From contig JANBPK010001202.1 of assembly GCA_027579435.1 (NCBI GenBank), forward strand, positions 47,613 to 111,612: 64,000 nt of DNA, written 5' to 3'. Numbering within the stretch: position 1 is the stretch's first letter; each line of letters begins with the position of its first letter. Origin of the DNA: Candolleomyces eurysporus (lineage: Eukaryota; Basidiomycota; Agaricomycetes; Agaricales; Psathyrellaceae). Below are positions 1-10,211 of the stretch, piece after piece. The notes under the pieces are model-generated. The model had not been told where the DNA came from and did no database searches. It was given only the letters and a program-made list of their open reading frames with translations. Made by a program: the position numbers and the translations under genes.

Positions 1-784
1 GTGGCTGATGCATCTCAAGTTGGTAAGTCAAGTTTTGAGATCCTGCCAAGAGGTTCTCAGACCTGAGATCATGTTCCCTAGCTGCCATGTGGCCATTCAC
101 CGGCAAGCGCTATATGCAATTGTATCCTCCACCTCCTCATCAGCCTCCTCAACACCCTCCTCATATGGCCCCTCTTGTACCATCGCCGATGCCACCTCCT
201 CCTTACGAAGAAGATGCCGCCGCTCATGCCGCCCGTGGCTACGTCTACGCTTATCCTCCTTACGGTTATCCCGGCCAACCAATGATGCCTGGCATGGCTC
301 CTCCCGGTCCTGGTGGCTATATGCCCGGACATTTCATGCAGCCAATGCCATATCCTCCCGGTATGCCTCCACCAAATGGTGAGTCGCTTCCCGCTTTGTA
401 GTATTATATTGTGTGGTTATTGACTTGCCCTTAGCCATGTACTCTCCTGCTATGGGTCAGATGCCTCCGCCCCAGCCGTATGGGATGCCCCCGCCACCTG
501 GACCTTACCCACCTCCACCGAACGGTGGTCAGCCGCGTCCTTCGATGCCGCCTACTCCTATTCCCGCTCATGCTCACCCATACTATCACCACCAAAGCCC
601 ACAAAGTACGACAGATTCTTTATAGTTACCTTTTGAGTTTCTGTGCTTACGCTTTTATGCTTTTACAGTGCAACACGCTGTTCCCTATCCGATGATGATG
701 CCTCCCCCTCCTCCTGGCGCTGTTCCTCCACACCCCTACGACGGAAGCCAGCAACAGCCGGTTCCGATGGGAGGCCATGCATGA
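1..784 (+). CDS. Pro/Tyr-rich low-complexity protein, C-terminal part (5' end outside window)
   Basis: This is the last part of a multi-exon gene. Exons read 1-22, 82-378, 435-605 and 669-784; each junction has GT..AG ends and keeps one frame, ending in TGA at 782-784. The visible ~200 residues are almost entirely PPP, PPYGYPG, MPP and HPYYHH segments with many Met and no folded domain. Such tails are common on fungal RNA-binding or prion-like proteins, but no RRM or other domain is inside the window, so function is open. The 3' flank just after the stop was copied into the NLR duplication at 6147. Confidence 0.75.
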
Positions 785-1689
785 AGGTAGTGCTTGGCCT
801 ACTCTTTGGGTTGCTGTCGTCGTCGTTTTGAGGATCTGTGGGGCGTATCTTTCGTTTCCTTCCTTGTGTCTCTCTTGTTGGTTTGTTGTGTCGTCGTCGT
901 CGCGTTGTCCTTTTGTGGCAGGAGTAGGTATGGTATGTAGTAGTCGCAGTGTGGCATCGCAGTACGTATACATTCATCCTCCATCCCTTTCTTTGTCATA
1001 CGTATCTCTCTTTACGACCGATTTTCACCCTTCATTCTTCTTCTTACCCATCCGTCCTACCTATCTCTCACTCGCGTCTTGGGTTGTTGTTATTTTTACC
1101 TCGATTTCTTCTGTTGTCGTCGTTCCACTACTAGTCTTAGCTGCCACTATCCATACCTACCCACTCCTGTCCTCCTCTCTCCCGAGCTTACCTACCACCC
1201 CTGCCTGCCGCTCCGCCACCCACTCGCCACTGTGGAGTTTCCTCCCTATCTCCAAGCCCGTTCTCGTTGTACCTGCGTAGTTTTACCTCCCTCTTCCTCA
1301 CACCTTCACCCACCTGCCCGCCGTATCACTCGTTTTGTCGTCGTCGTCATTCGTCATGTCACTCACTACGACCTGCGAGGTTTTTTTTCAATGAACACGA
1401 CNTTTTTGCAGCCCATTTTTGACTTTGTTGATTGTTCGTGGGTGTTACACTTTGGCTTTTGGTGTTGCGCACTGCGCGTTCGAGTCCTCCCATTGCTCTA
1501 GCTACATGACATGCATGGGATGCTTACTAACGTATGGAGCGCGCAGTCTCGCTGCTAAACTGCTACTATCTTCCGACCTCCCACTGTGTTGTACCTAGTA
1601 GTTTTTGAGAATCATTAGATGTGTATTTGTACTATAGATAGCTAGCTGGACGCCCGATGAGGGTGGCCACCGCCCAATTAGTGCACACC
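785..1689. other. Pyrimidine-rich 3' flank, no gene seen
   Basis: No convincing coding exon. The stretch is strongly C/T-rich on the + strand and probably contains the 3' UTR of the upstream Pro-rich gene. It includes one N at 1402 before a T run. Positions 917-1200 are duplicated near 6147-6420. Confidence 0.5.
917..1200 (+). repeat. Left copy of dispersed duplicate (mate at 6147-6420)
   Basis: From the TATGTAGTAGTCGCAGTG stretch to the ACCCCTGCCTGCCG stretch this matches 6147-6420 with scattered substitutions and short indels. After this point copy 1 carries about 550 bp that copy 2 lacks. It marks the left edge of the duplicated NLR unit. Confidence 0.85.
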
Positions 1690-1925
1690 GTCCCTTCGTC
1701 TATCGAAGAGTGGTTCATCGAACCGAACAAGCTTGTTTCGTTGCTCGGGATCAGTGGCGAGAAAATCATCTCGAAAGGTGCACTGGAAACAAAATAGTGG
1801 GCCTGTGAGGATGCGACTGCTCACGAGAGTGCAAACGGCTGAACCATATTGTCAATATGCGCTCAAAAATCCGCTGAATGATTGAGGATTGTATCTCGAT
1901 AATGTGGAATGCTCCTCCGGATCAA
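1690..1925 (+). pseudogene. Decayed 3' end of an NLR gene, with internal micro-inversion
   Basis: Around 1698-1735 a translated stretch reads like the EEWFI motif near the end of the NACHT exon of the neighbouring genes. Positions 1815-1900 resemble their last exon (Cys-x5-Cys-x3-Cys then basic residues), as does the better preserved relic at 6448-6600. Stops and indels prevent expression. Positions 1767-1805 are inverted relative to the relic at 6431-6468. This implies at least one further NLR copy once lay upstream of the intact gene. Confidence 0.7.
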
Positions 1926-2089
1926 TACTGTGGGCTCTTGACCAAGAGAGCGTGCTTTCTACATTGAACGGGCATCGTCGCGTGCTAGTGTGGAAAGTTA
2001 TGACATCCAAGTCGCATCGCCACGACCCCGTCTTTCGATTCACCACCACCACCACCACTGGCCTTACAGCAACCTCTTTTGGTGAACCC

Positions 2090-4105
2090 ATGGCCTTCAC
2101 AAACGCCAGTCATTTTACAACGGGCGACACCCAGATTAATGCCATTCAAACAAATATCCACCAGTCATTAGCTATAGTTGGTGGTAGAGGTAAGCTGGTG
2201 GTATTGGTGGTCGGGCGCTTGTTTCTCTGCTGACTCGGACCCACCTGGCGAATGGGAAGTAGATCCATTGCATCTACTGCTGGAGCACAGCGCGATCGAC
2301 GCAATGGCCGATTCCCCCTCCGCGTCCTACACGCCCACTTGCCACCCTGGAACCAGAGAAGTGGTCTCTACAGATATCATGACTTGGGCTCGAGACCCCA
2401 AGGCTACCCCTATCCTTTGGCTGTCGGGACCTGCTGGAGCAGGAAAGTCATGCATTCAGCGCAAAATCGTGCAGCTCTGCACCGACGAGGGCCTATATGT
2501 CGCTTGTTTCTTCTTCTCCGTCAAAGAATCGGAAACAAGTAGCGAGACTCGATTCATCGCCACTCTTGCTGCACAGCTGGCAGAGAACATACCCGGCCTC
2601 AAATGGTACATCGAGAGGGCCATCAAGAGGGACCACAGAATTTTCACAAAGTCTTTGGACTTACAAGCGGAAGGTCTTATCATCAGGCCTCTTCAAGCAC
2701 TCGAAGATTCGATGTCAAACCGCCTGGAACGGTTGTGGAGGAAGACTCTTACGACTTTCGCTTCTCAAGGCGATCCGAAGACGAGGGTCGGTGTCATTGT
2801 CATCGACGGGCTTGACGAATGCGCCGATGAGAAGGAGCAGGCTCACATACTCCATCTCGTCAATGTACTCGCAAATCACTCGGTGTTTCCCTTCCGATTC
2901 GTGATCGCAAGTCGTCCAGAGTATGCAATCCGCACTGCATTCTCTTCACCCTCTTTGTCCGCCCATACCCGCGTCCTCCGACTCGAACGGTATGAGGCCG
3001 ATGGAGACATTCGACGATTCATGAAGGCCGAGTTCTGTCGGCTTAGGTCCAACCATCCCGCTTCTAAAGCTATCCCGGTTGACTGGCCATCCGCCAAAGA
3101 TGAAACCGCGCTAGTCATCAAATCATCCGGACAATTCGTATTTATTTCGACAGTGATGAAGCATCTATCGAACCCTCGTCGGAATCCGGTGTTGGAGCTT
3201 CAGCATATTCTCGATTATCGACCATCTGAAAGCAACACCAATCCTTTCGCTGAACTCGATGCGCTCTATAACAGGATTTTATGCCAGCCCGGTATTGATA
3301 TCCGATTGCTGAAATCCATTCTACACGCAATCATTCGCTCCATAGTTCCTTTCAAATCAACAGAGGAGATCGACGCTATCCTTGATTTAGCGCCAGGTAC
3401 AGCCTCTTCCACCTTATTTGAAATGTATTCGGTGGTCGATGTTGAGCCTGCACCACATAATGGTATACGTCCGCACCACAAAAGTTTCGAAGACTTCCTC
3501 GACTCATATTCAAGAGCAGGAGACCTGCATCAATCAAGTGATATAACACATATGCAGTTAACCCTAGGGCATTATCAGAGCTGCTGGCCACAAGACTTCC
3601 TCACCGGACGTCCTGATGCTTTTCAGGGACGGTTTTTCCTCTATCTCGCCATGTCCCACTCGTGCTGCGTTCGGGAATGGTCGCTCTTCGATACCGAATC
3701 TATAAGACATGCCATCCCATCGCTCACCGAAGAGTGGTTCATCCAACTATTTCTCAGCATCGGTAAACCGCCCTCGACATCCGATATCCCGTTCCACAAG
3801 GCCTTGCGATTGTTTTTCGTCAAATATCATTCCTTTCATGTAAGTCCTTCACCTTCAAACGCGAATATCCTCAGACACTCATGATCCTGTTCCAGTGCAC
3901 CTCCAGAGATAGCTGCTTCCGACAGTGTAAGCGGTTGAGATTCATCCATAAGACTATCCGAGTCACAGGAGAGGAATCTGAAGTCGTCGACGAGGAGTTT
4001 TGGCTCGGCGTATCCCTTGAAAGCGACCAGACGATCAAAAGGAAAATGGTCGAGGACTGGCTCAATGAGGCAGACTCAATTGGTGACTATTCTCCTCCAG
4101 CCTGA
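2090..4105 (+). CDS. NACHT-domain NLR-like protein, array 1 copy A
   Basis: Three exons, 2090-2189, 2260-3839 and 3896-4105, give about 629 aa. Exon 1 encodes 33 residues containing NASHFTTGDTQINAIQTN, a type of short N-terminal segment seen before NACHT in many Agaricomycete NLRs. The P-loop is GPAGAGKS (about 90-97) and Walker B is VIVIDGLDEC (about 212). The C-terminal region has an HHKSFEDFL motif and ends in an exon starting with Cys-x5-Cys-x3-Cys. No WD40, ankyrin or TPR repeats are visible, so the protein is short for an NLR. The start was chosen because the ATG and following frame are conserved in copy B while upstream frames are not. Likely a STAND-class NTPase in non-self recognition or regulated cell death, inferred from family knowledge. 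Confidence 0.88.
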
Positions 4106-4845
4106 GGCACGCGACGCATTATCACTTATTCTTGAACTCACTGTACATTTCGCGGGTTGGTAAATGTGATACGTTGTCACTGGTGTCATTGGACCTGAGT
4201 AGACATGGAAAATCGATCATGATACCGACCAGCAACGCCCATGCTTATCTGCAATGGGGCAACTTCAATTTCGTAGTTGATGTTCTAGGTCCCAGACATG
4301 ATTCACAAGGCTTGCCACGTTTATAGCCCTCGAAGCAGGCTTCGCCGCAAAGCTCACCACTTGACCTTTTCAACAAGGGACGTGTATTATATTGGTATTC
4401 GTACTCAGTCCTTTCGCTTGAAGTTATAATCAATTATGCACGCTGGCTGAAAAACAAAGTGCTCCTGATCCTGATAAGAATGCTCCGCGGCATCAATGAT
4501 CTCCTAAATTCTAAATTTGAGGCCCAGCTTGAGAGGAAACCCGACCAAAGTTATGTATTTTGTATGGTTGCTTGTACAGGGCTGAGTATATTGGAGGTCA
4601 AAACGTGGGGAGAGATGATGGCCTTGGGGAAATTAGCCAAGGTCAGTTGGGGTACCCTAAAGACCCACGAGTAGTTCCGAGGACTCTATCGTCGGGTACT
4701 TGTATGGTGCAGGTACCCAGTGCCAAGAATACGAGCTTATAAGACCCAGTGACTTATATACAAGATATTTGGGCCGCCGCGTCGGCCTGGCTCGCTTCGC
4801 GAGCCTTGATCCTAGTTCTTCCACGCAGTTCTGAATCCGAATTGT
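4106..4845. other. Intergenic, no gene seen
   Basis: No supported exon. A 7-bp perfect hairpin (GGCTCGC-TTC-GCGAGCC) lies at 4789-4805, just beyond the 3' end of the minus-strand small gene. Confidence 0.5.
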
Positions 4846-5240
4846 TTAGATAGTGGTGATTTTGAGGTGAGGGAAAGACGAAAGAAACCCTCCGGGCTTC
4901 TTTCGTCTTTCCGCCAACGCTTTCTCCGCCGGAGCGTCTGCCGCCTCGTCGATTTGTCGTGCAGCGTTCCCCACTGCATACTGTTCTCTTTGGTTCGCTA
5001 AGCACTGCTGGCAATTCAGCCGAGCCACGCCATTCTCGTCACGACAAGCCTCTAGTGGCACTTCATGTCTCCCAATAGCGTACCACTGAAGCCCTGACAA
5101 TGCGACGACCTGGAATGTGTGAGATCTATGCGCTATTTAGAGGATACACTTACCTCTTTCAGCTGCTCTTTGCTTTCTCGCTGTTGTCTTTGCCATACTG
5201 GGATCTTTACACTGCTTGCATGATTTGAATAGGCTTGCAT
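4846..5240 (-). CDS. Small two-exon hypothetical protein with CxxC motif
   Basis: On the minus strand an ATG at 5240 opens exon 1 (5240-5154, 29 codons), followed by a 44-nt intron with GTAAG and CCAG ends (5153-5110) and exon 2 (5109-4846). The spliced frame gives 116 aa with no internal stop. The N-terminal part is Gln/Lys/Glu-rich and probably helical. The middle holds a Cys, then a Cys-x2-Cys pair in an RLNCQQC context, and the C-terminal part is Ala/Glu/Arg/Lys-rich. I recognise no family. It sits between two NLR duplicates and has no second copy in the window. A strong hairpin lies within its 3' coding part. The intron is short and the protein small, so a non-coding explanation is possible. 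Confidence 0.5.
4872..4912. repeat. 15-bp perfect inverted repeat (hairpin)
   Basis: Arms 4872-4886 and 4898-4912 are exact reverse complements around an 11-nt loop, and the loop itself holds CCC and GGG. It lies inside the 3' coding end of the small minus-strand gene, so any transcript from either strand would fold there. Confidence 0.85.
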
Positions 5241-6146
5241 TTATGTTCTCTCGAGCTGGAACACGGGCTGTCTTCTGGAAATGGACGACTTTCTTGATTT
5301 TACTCAGGCCTGCAGGCGGAACACTTCCCGCGAGCCCGACAGCGTGCACAACGCGACTTCTGAGTCGGATCGCTATTGAGAGTGCCTCTTAGCGTTATAG
5401 AGTGGCAAAGAGAACATTCCACTAGGAGGGGGCCTTATACAGAGTCGTTGAGCCGGTTCAGCGGTCGGGATCGAGTTCCTTTGGGATACTGTCAATATGC
5501 AATCTGCATCAAGAAAATTCACACTGGCAGCATACGTCCGATCTCCGAGAGCAGGTCGGCTGCTCACCGACTGTCTAGGACCACCGCCTCTCGGAATCTG
5601 GGGCATGGTGCAACGGGGAGACGTGCAAGGGCAGGCAGGACGCGACCGACGCGACGCGTCGCGTTGCTGACTGCCTCATCGCACAATTCCTGTACTATGG
5701 ACATTTTTTTCGCCCTTTCTTTTTGGATATTCATGTGCAATAGTGCTCCCTGAGTCTATGTACCGCGTTTTAAATGAATCCGTATTGATTACATTGAGCT
5801 ATGGCGTCAATATGTTACCAGAACGCAGGGGGGGGTATTACGATTTGTCCTTGTTTGGCTCCGCCAAAAGTTTGCCCCCAACCCCCTTACATAGATTGCT
5901 CGCTTCGCTCGCAATCATGTGACCATGACTGTAGCTTTGTGTTCAAACCTCGCTATGTGAAAGTCTTTTCATTGCATTTCAAACACTCAAGGTTCAGTTT
6001 GGGCATAATGAATTTTTTATATTTATGATTTTAGGGTAAAAAATTACAAGAGCGCTTCTCAAGGGCGATGAACCCCCTTGAGTCCTCGGAATATGCCGCG
6101 CAACGCGACGGCCCATAACATGCAAGTGAATGAGGTGGGACACCGT
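5241..6146. other. Intergenic between NLR copies, no gene seen
   Basis: Nothing codes convincingly. A 16-bp perfect palindrome (ACGCGACGCGTCGCGT) lies at 5649-5664 with an ACGCGT core. A T/G-rich low-complexity stretch follows. The duplicated flank starts at 6147. Confidence 0.45.
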
Positions 6147-6420
6147 CCTGGTATGTAGTAGTCGCAGTGCGGCATCGCAGTACGTATACATTCACCCTAT
6201 ATCCTTTTCTTTGCCATACGTATCCCTCTTTACGACCGATTTTCATTCTTTTTCTTACCCATCCGTCCTATCTATCCCTCACTTGCGTCTTGGGTTGTCG
6301 TTATTTTTGGCTCGGTTTCTTCTGTCGTCGTCGTTCCACTAGCCTTAGCTGCCACTATCCCTACCTACCCTGTCTTCCTCTTTCCCGAGCTTACCTACCA
6401 CCCCTGCCTGCCGGGAGAAT
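6147..6420 (+). repeat. Right copy of dispersed duplicate (mate at 917-1200)
   Basis: Same order and orientation as 917-1200, with point differences. Because the left copy lies naturally behind the Pro-rich gene, the right copy is the derived one, made when the NLR unit duplicated. Confidence 0.85.
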
Positions 6421-6430
6421 TGCATCTTTG

Positions 6431-6610
6431 CAGGCCCACTATTTGTTTCCAGTGCACCTCTCGAGATGACTGCTCACGAGAGTGCAAATGGCTGAACCGT
6501 ATTGTCAACATGCGCTCAAAAATCCGCTGAATGACCAAACAATGGAAGGGGAAATGATTGAGGATTATATCTCGATAATGCAGAGAACGAGTCCTCTCCA
6601 CTGGAATGCC
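6431..6610 (+). pseudogene. Relic of an NLR last exon
   Basis: A TTCCAG acceptor-like site at 6447-6452 is followed by a frame starting Cys-Thr-Ser-Arg-Asp-Asp-Cys. This matches the start of the last exon of the intact copies (Cys-x5-Cys-x3-Cys). It hits a stop after about 25 codons, and after a frame change resembles the DQT..EDW region. It is therefore a decayed tail of another NLR just upstream of copy B. Confidence 0.7.
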
Positions 6611-6888
6611 CCTCCGGATTCGTCGCCAATACTGTGCACTCTTGACCAAGACTCTCGACGAGGGAGCGTGCTTTCTACATTGATGTCCAAGTAGTAATCA
6701 TTAAAAACCCAATGGACCTAACTTACGGCCATCGTCGCCGATGCTGTAACACTCCCCACCTTAGACCTTTATGATAAAGACTTGATGCGCGTGCTAGTTA
6801 TGACATCCAAGTCGCATCGCCACAACCTGCTTTCCTTGTTCTATTCACCACCACCACTGGCCTCACAGCAACCTCCTTTGGTGAAGCC

Positions 6889-8960
6889 ATGGCCTTTGCG
6901 AACGCCAGTCATTTTACGACGGGCGACACACAGATCAATGCCATTGCGAATCAAACAAATATCCACCAGTCATTCGCTATAGGTGGCGATAGAGGTAAGC
7001 TGGTGGTATTGGGGATCGGGCGCTTGTTTTCCTGCTGACTCGGACCCATCTGGTGAATTGTATAGTAGATCCATTGCGTTTGCTGCTGGACCACAGCGCA
7101 ATCGACGCAATGGCCGATTCCCCCTCCGCGTCCTACGCGCCCACTTGCCACCCTGGAACCAGAGAAGTGGTCACTACAGATATCATGACGTGGGCCCGAG
7201 ATCCCAAGGCTACCCCTATCCTCTGGTTGTCAGGACCTGCTGGAGCAGGAAAGTCATGCATTCAGCGCAAAATCGTGCAGCTCTGCACCGACGAGGGCCT
7301 ATATGTCGCTTGTTTCTTCTTCTCCGTCAAAGAATCGGAAACGAGTAGCGAGGCCCGATTCATCGCCACTCTTGCTGCACAGCTGGCAGAGAACATACCC
7401 GGCCTCAAATGGTACGTCGAGAGGGCCATCGAGATGGACCACAGGATTTTCTCAAAGTCTTTGGACTTGCAAGCGGAAGGTCTTATCATCAAGCCTCTTC
7501 AAGCACTTGAAGATTCGATGTCAAACCGCCTGGAACGGTTGTGGAGGAAGACTCTTACGACTTTCGCTTCTCAAGGCGATCCGAAGACGAGGGTTGGTGT
7601 CATTGTCGTTGACGGGCTTGACGAATGTGCCGGTGAGAAGGAGCAGGCTCACATTCTCCATCTCGTCAATGTACTCGCAAATCACTCGGTGTTTCCCTTC
7701 CGATTCGTGATCGCAAGTCGTCCAGAGTATGCAATCCGCACTGCATTCTCTTCACCCCCTTTGTTCGCCCATACCCGCGTCCTCCGACTCGAAACGTATG
7801 AGGCCGATGGAGACATTCGAAGANTTTATGAAGGCCGAGTTCTGTCGGCTTAGGTCCGACCATCCCGCTTCTAAAGCCATCCCGGTTGACTGGCCATCCG
7901 CCAAAGACGAAACCGCGCTAGTCATCAAATCATCCGGACAATTCGTATTTATTTCGACAGTGATGAAGCATCTATCGAACCCTCGTCGGAATCCGGTGTT
8001 GGAGCTTCAGCATATTCTCAATTATCGACCATCTGGGAGCAACACCAACCCGTTCGCTGAGCTCGATGCGCTCTATAACAGGATTTTACGCCAGCCCAGT
8101 GTTAATATCCGATTGCTGAAATCCATTCTGCACGCAATCATTCTCTCCATAGTTCCTTTCAAATTAACAGAAGATATCGACGCGGTCCTTGATTTAGCGC
8201 CAGGTACAGCCTCTTCCACCTTATTCGATGTGTATTCGGTGGTCAATGTTGAGCCTCCGCCACGCTGTCCTATATGTTCGCACCACAAAAGCTTCGAAGA
8301 CTTCCTCAAATCATATTCAAGAGCAGGAGACCTGTATCAATCAAGCGATATAACACATATGCAGTTGACCCTAGGGTATTATCAGAACCGCCGGCCACGA
8401 GACCCCACCAATCCTGATGGTTTTCACGGATGGCTTTTCTTCTATCTCACCATGGACCACTTATCTCGCGTCCGGGAATGGTCGCTCTTCGATACCGAAT
8501 CTATAACACATGCTATCTCATTGCTCACCGAAGAGTGGTTCATCCAACTATTGCTCCGCATCGGTAAACCGCCCTCGACATGCGCTATCCCGTTCTACGG
8601 GACCTTGGCTAGGTTTTCACTGAAATATCACTCCCTTCATGTAAGTCCTTCACCTTCAAACGGTAGTATTCTCAGACACTCATGATCCTGTTCCAGTGCG
8701 CCTCCAGAGATGGCTGCTTCCAACAGTGTAAGCGGTTGAGATTCATTCATAAGGCTATCCGAGCCACAGTGGGGGAACCCGCCAACAAGGACTTTTGGTT
8801 CAGCGTATCCCTTGAAACCGACCAGACAATCAAAAGGAAAATGTTCGAGGACTGGCTCGATGAGGCAGACTCAATCGGCGATTATATCCCCATGCGCATT
8901 ATCACGTCTCGCCGTACATCTCGGGCTAGTAAATGTGAATCGTTGTTACTGGTGTCATAG
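6889..8960 (+). CDS. NACHT-domain NLR-like protein, array 1 copy B
   Basis: Exons 6889-6994, 7066-8640 and 8697-8960 mirror copy A, with the same intron phases. Exon 1 encodes 35 residues (two more than copy A). Exon 2 carries GPAGAGKS, VIVVDGLDEC and an HHKSFEDFL motif. An N at 7824 breaks the frame; ignoring it restores agreement with copy A (D-I-R-R-F-M-K-A), so the break is most likely artefactual. At the 3' end an indel removes the stop used in copy A and the frame runs about 20 residues further. Copies A and B are very similar at DNA level in the NACHT exon and diverge more in the C-terminal part, including an NPDGFHGW segment, which may be the recognition surface. Confidence 0.85.
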
Positions 8961-9037
8961 AACCTGTAGATACAGAATATCAATCGCGATACGTTGTTGA
9001 CCGGGCCAGCAACTGTGGCTTATGCTTAACTACAATG

Positions 9038-9805
9038 AGGTACAGCTTCTTCCACCTTATTCGATATGCCAGTGTATTCGGTGGTCGATGTTGAGCCTCC
9101 ACCACGCACTTTTATTCGTCCGCACCACAAAAGTTTCCAAGACTTCCTCAAATCATATTCAAGAGCAGGAGACCTGTATCAATCAAGTGATACAGCACAT
9201 ATGCAATTAGCCCTAGTGCATTATCAGAAACGCTGGCCACGAGAGCTAGCCGGACATCCTGATGCCTTTCAGGGATGGTTCTTCCTCCATCTCACCATGT
9301 ACCACTCGTGCTGCGTTCTGGAACGGTTGCTCTTCGATACCGAATCTATAAGACGTGCCATCCCGCTGCTCACCGAAGAGTGGTTCATCCAACTATTGCT
9401 CCGCATCGGTAAACCGCCCTCGAGATCCGATACTGTGCCACGGTTCCGCGATTTCTTGCATATGTTTTCACTCAGATATCCATTTTTTCTTGTAAGTCCT
9501 TCACCTTCAAACGGTAATATCCTCAGACACTCATGACCCCGTTCCAGTGCGCCTCCAGAGATATCTGCTTCCGACAGTGTAAGCGGTTGAGATTTATCGA
9601 TAAGACTATCCGATTTACAGGGGAGGGATCCGTCGACAAGGAGTTTTGGTTCGGCGTATCCCTTGAAACCGACCAGACAATCAAAAGGAAACTGGTCGAG
9701 GACTGGATCGACGAGGCAGACTCAATCGGTGATTTTTCCCCTCCAGCCCGAGCCATGCGACGCATTATCACGCATTCTCGAACTCGCTGTACAATCGGGC
9801 CCTAG
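9038..9805 (+). pseudogene. 5'-truncated NLR copy C (C-terminal part only)
   Basis: Similarity to copies A and B starts abruptly in the middle of exon 2, around GGTACAGCTTCTTCCACC. It continues through the HHKSF motif, the 9492-9547 intron and the last exon to a stop at 9805. The exon 1, P-loop and Walker regions are missing. An ATG at 9066 could start a 240-residue C-terminal fragment with intact splice sites, so it may still be expressed as a NACHT-less protein, but truncation makes a pseudogene likelier. Confidence 0.75.
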
Positions 9806-10211
9806 TAAATGTGATTTGTTGTCACTGATGTCATCTCGTCAATCGGTAGGAGGCTAGGTCAGGCCAGGGCCCTCAAGCCACAAGTGGAATAATTTGAGAC
9901 TGGGTACTTATGGCAAAAGGTGTATAATGGGACGCAATGAGTGACAATGCCTTTAGTATACAGATGAGAAGGAGATATACTAAACGAAGAAGTAGAATAA
10001 AGCAAAAAAAAAGGCTGGTATAGTATGAATGGTACGAATGGAAGGAGGTCTCTTGGAATATCTCCGGCCTCTAATGGACATTTAGTCAAAAAAGATCCTT
10101 AGCCGCTGGCCGAATGGAAGGAAAGGGAAAGAAAGAAAAAAAAAGCGATCATACATGGTTGTACGTCCAAATGCGCCTTCGAGTCTGAATCCGAAGGTGT
10201 GTATGTGTATA
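9806..10211. other. Intergenic, no gene seen
   Basis: Tail-to-tail gap between the NLR array and the 3' end of the checkpoint kinase gene. A/G-rich with A runs; probably 3' UTRs and polyadenylation regions. Confidence 0.5.

Noticed and set aside
2000..2089. Longer N-terminus for NLR copy A starting at 2000
   Set aside because: In copy B the corresponding ATG is out of frame with the conserved exon-1 peptide, so the extension is not conserved.
5376..5753. 125-codon plus-strand frame
   Set aside because: Composition is random-like and the frame crosses the palindrome and low-complexity DNA; no family resemblance.
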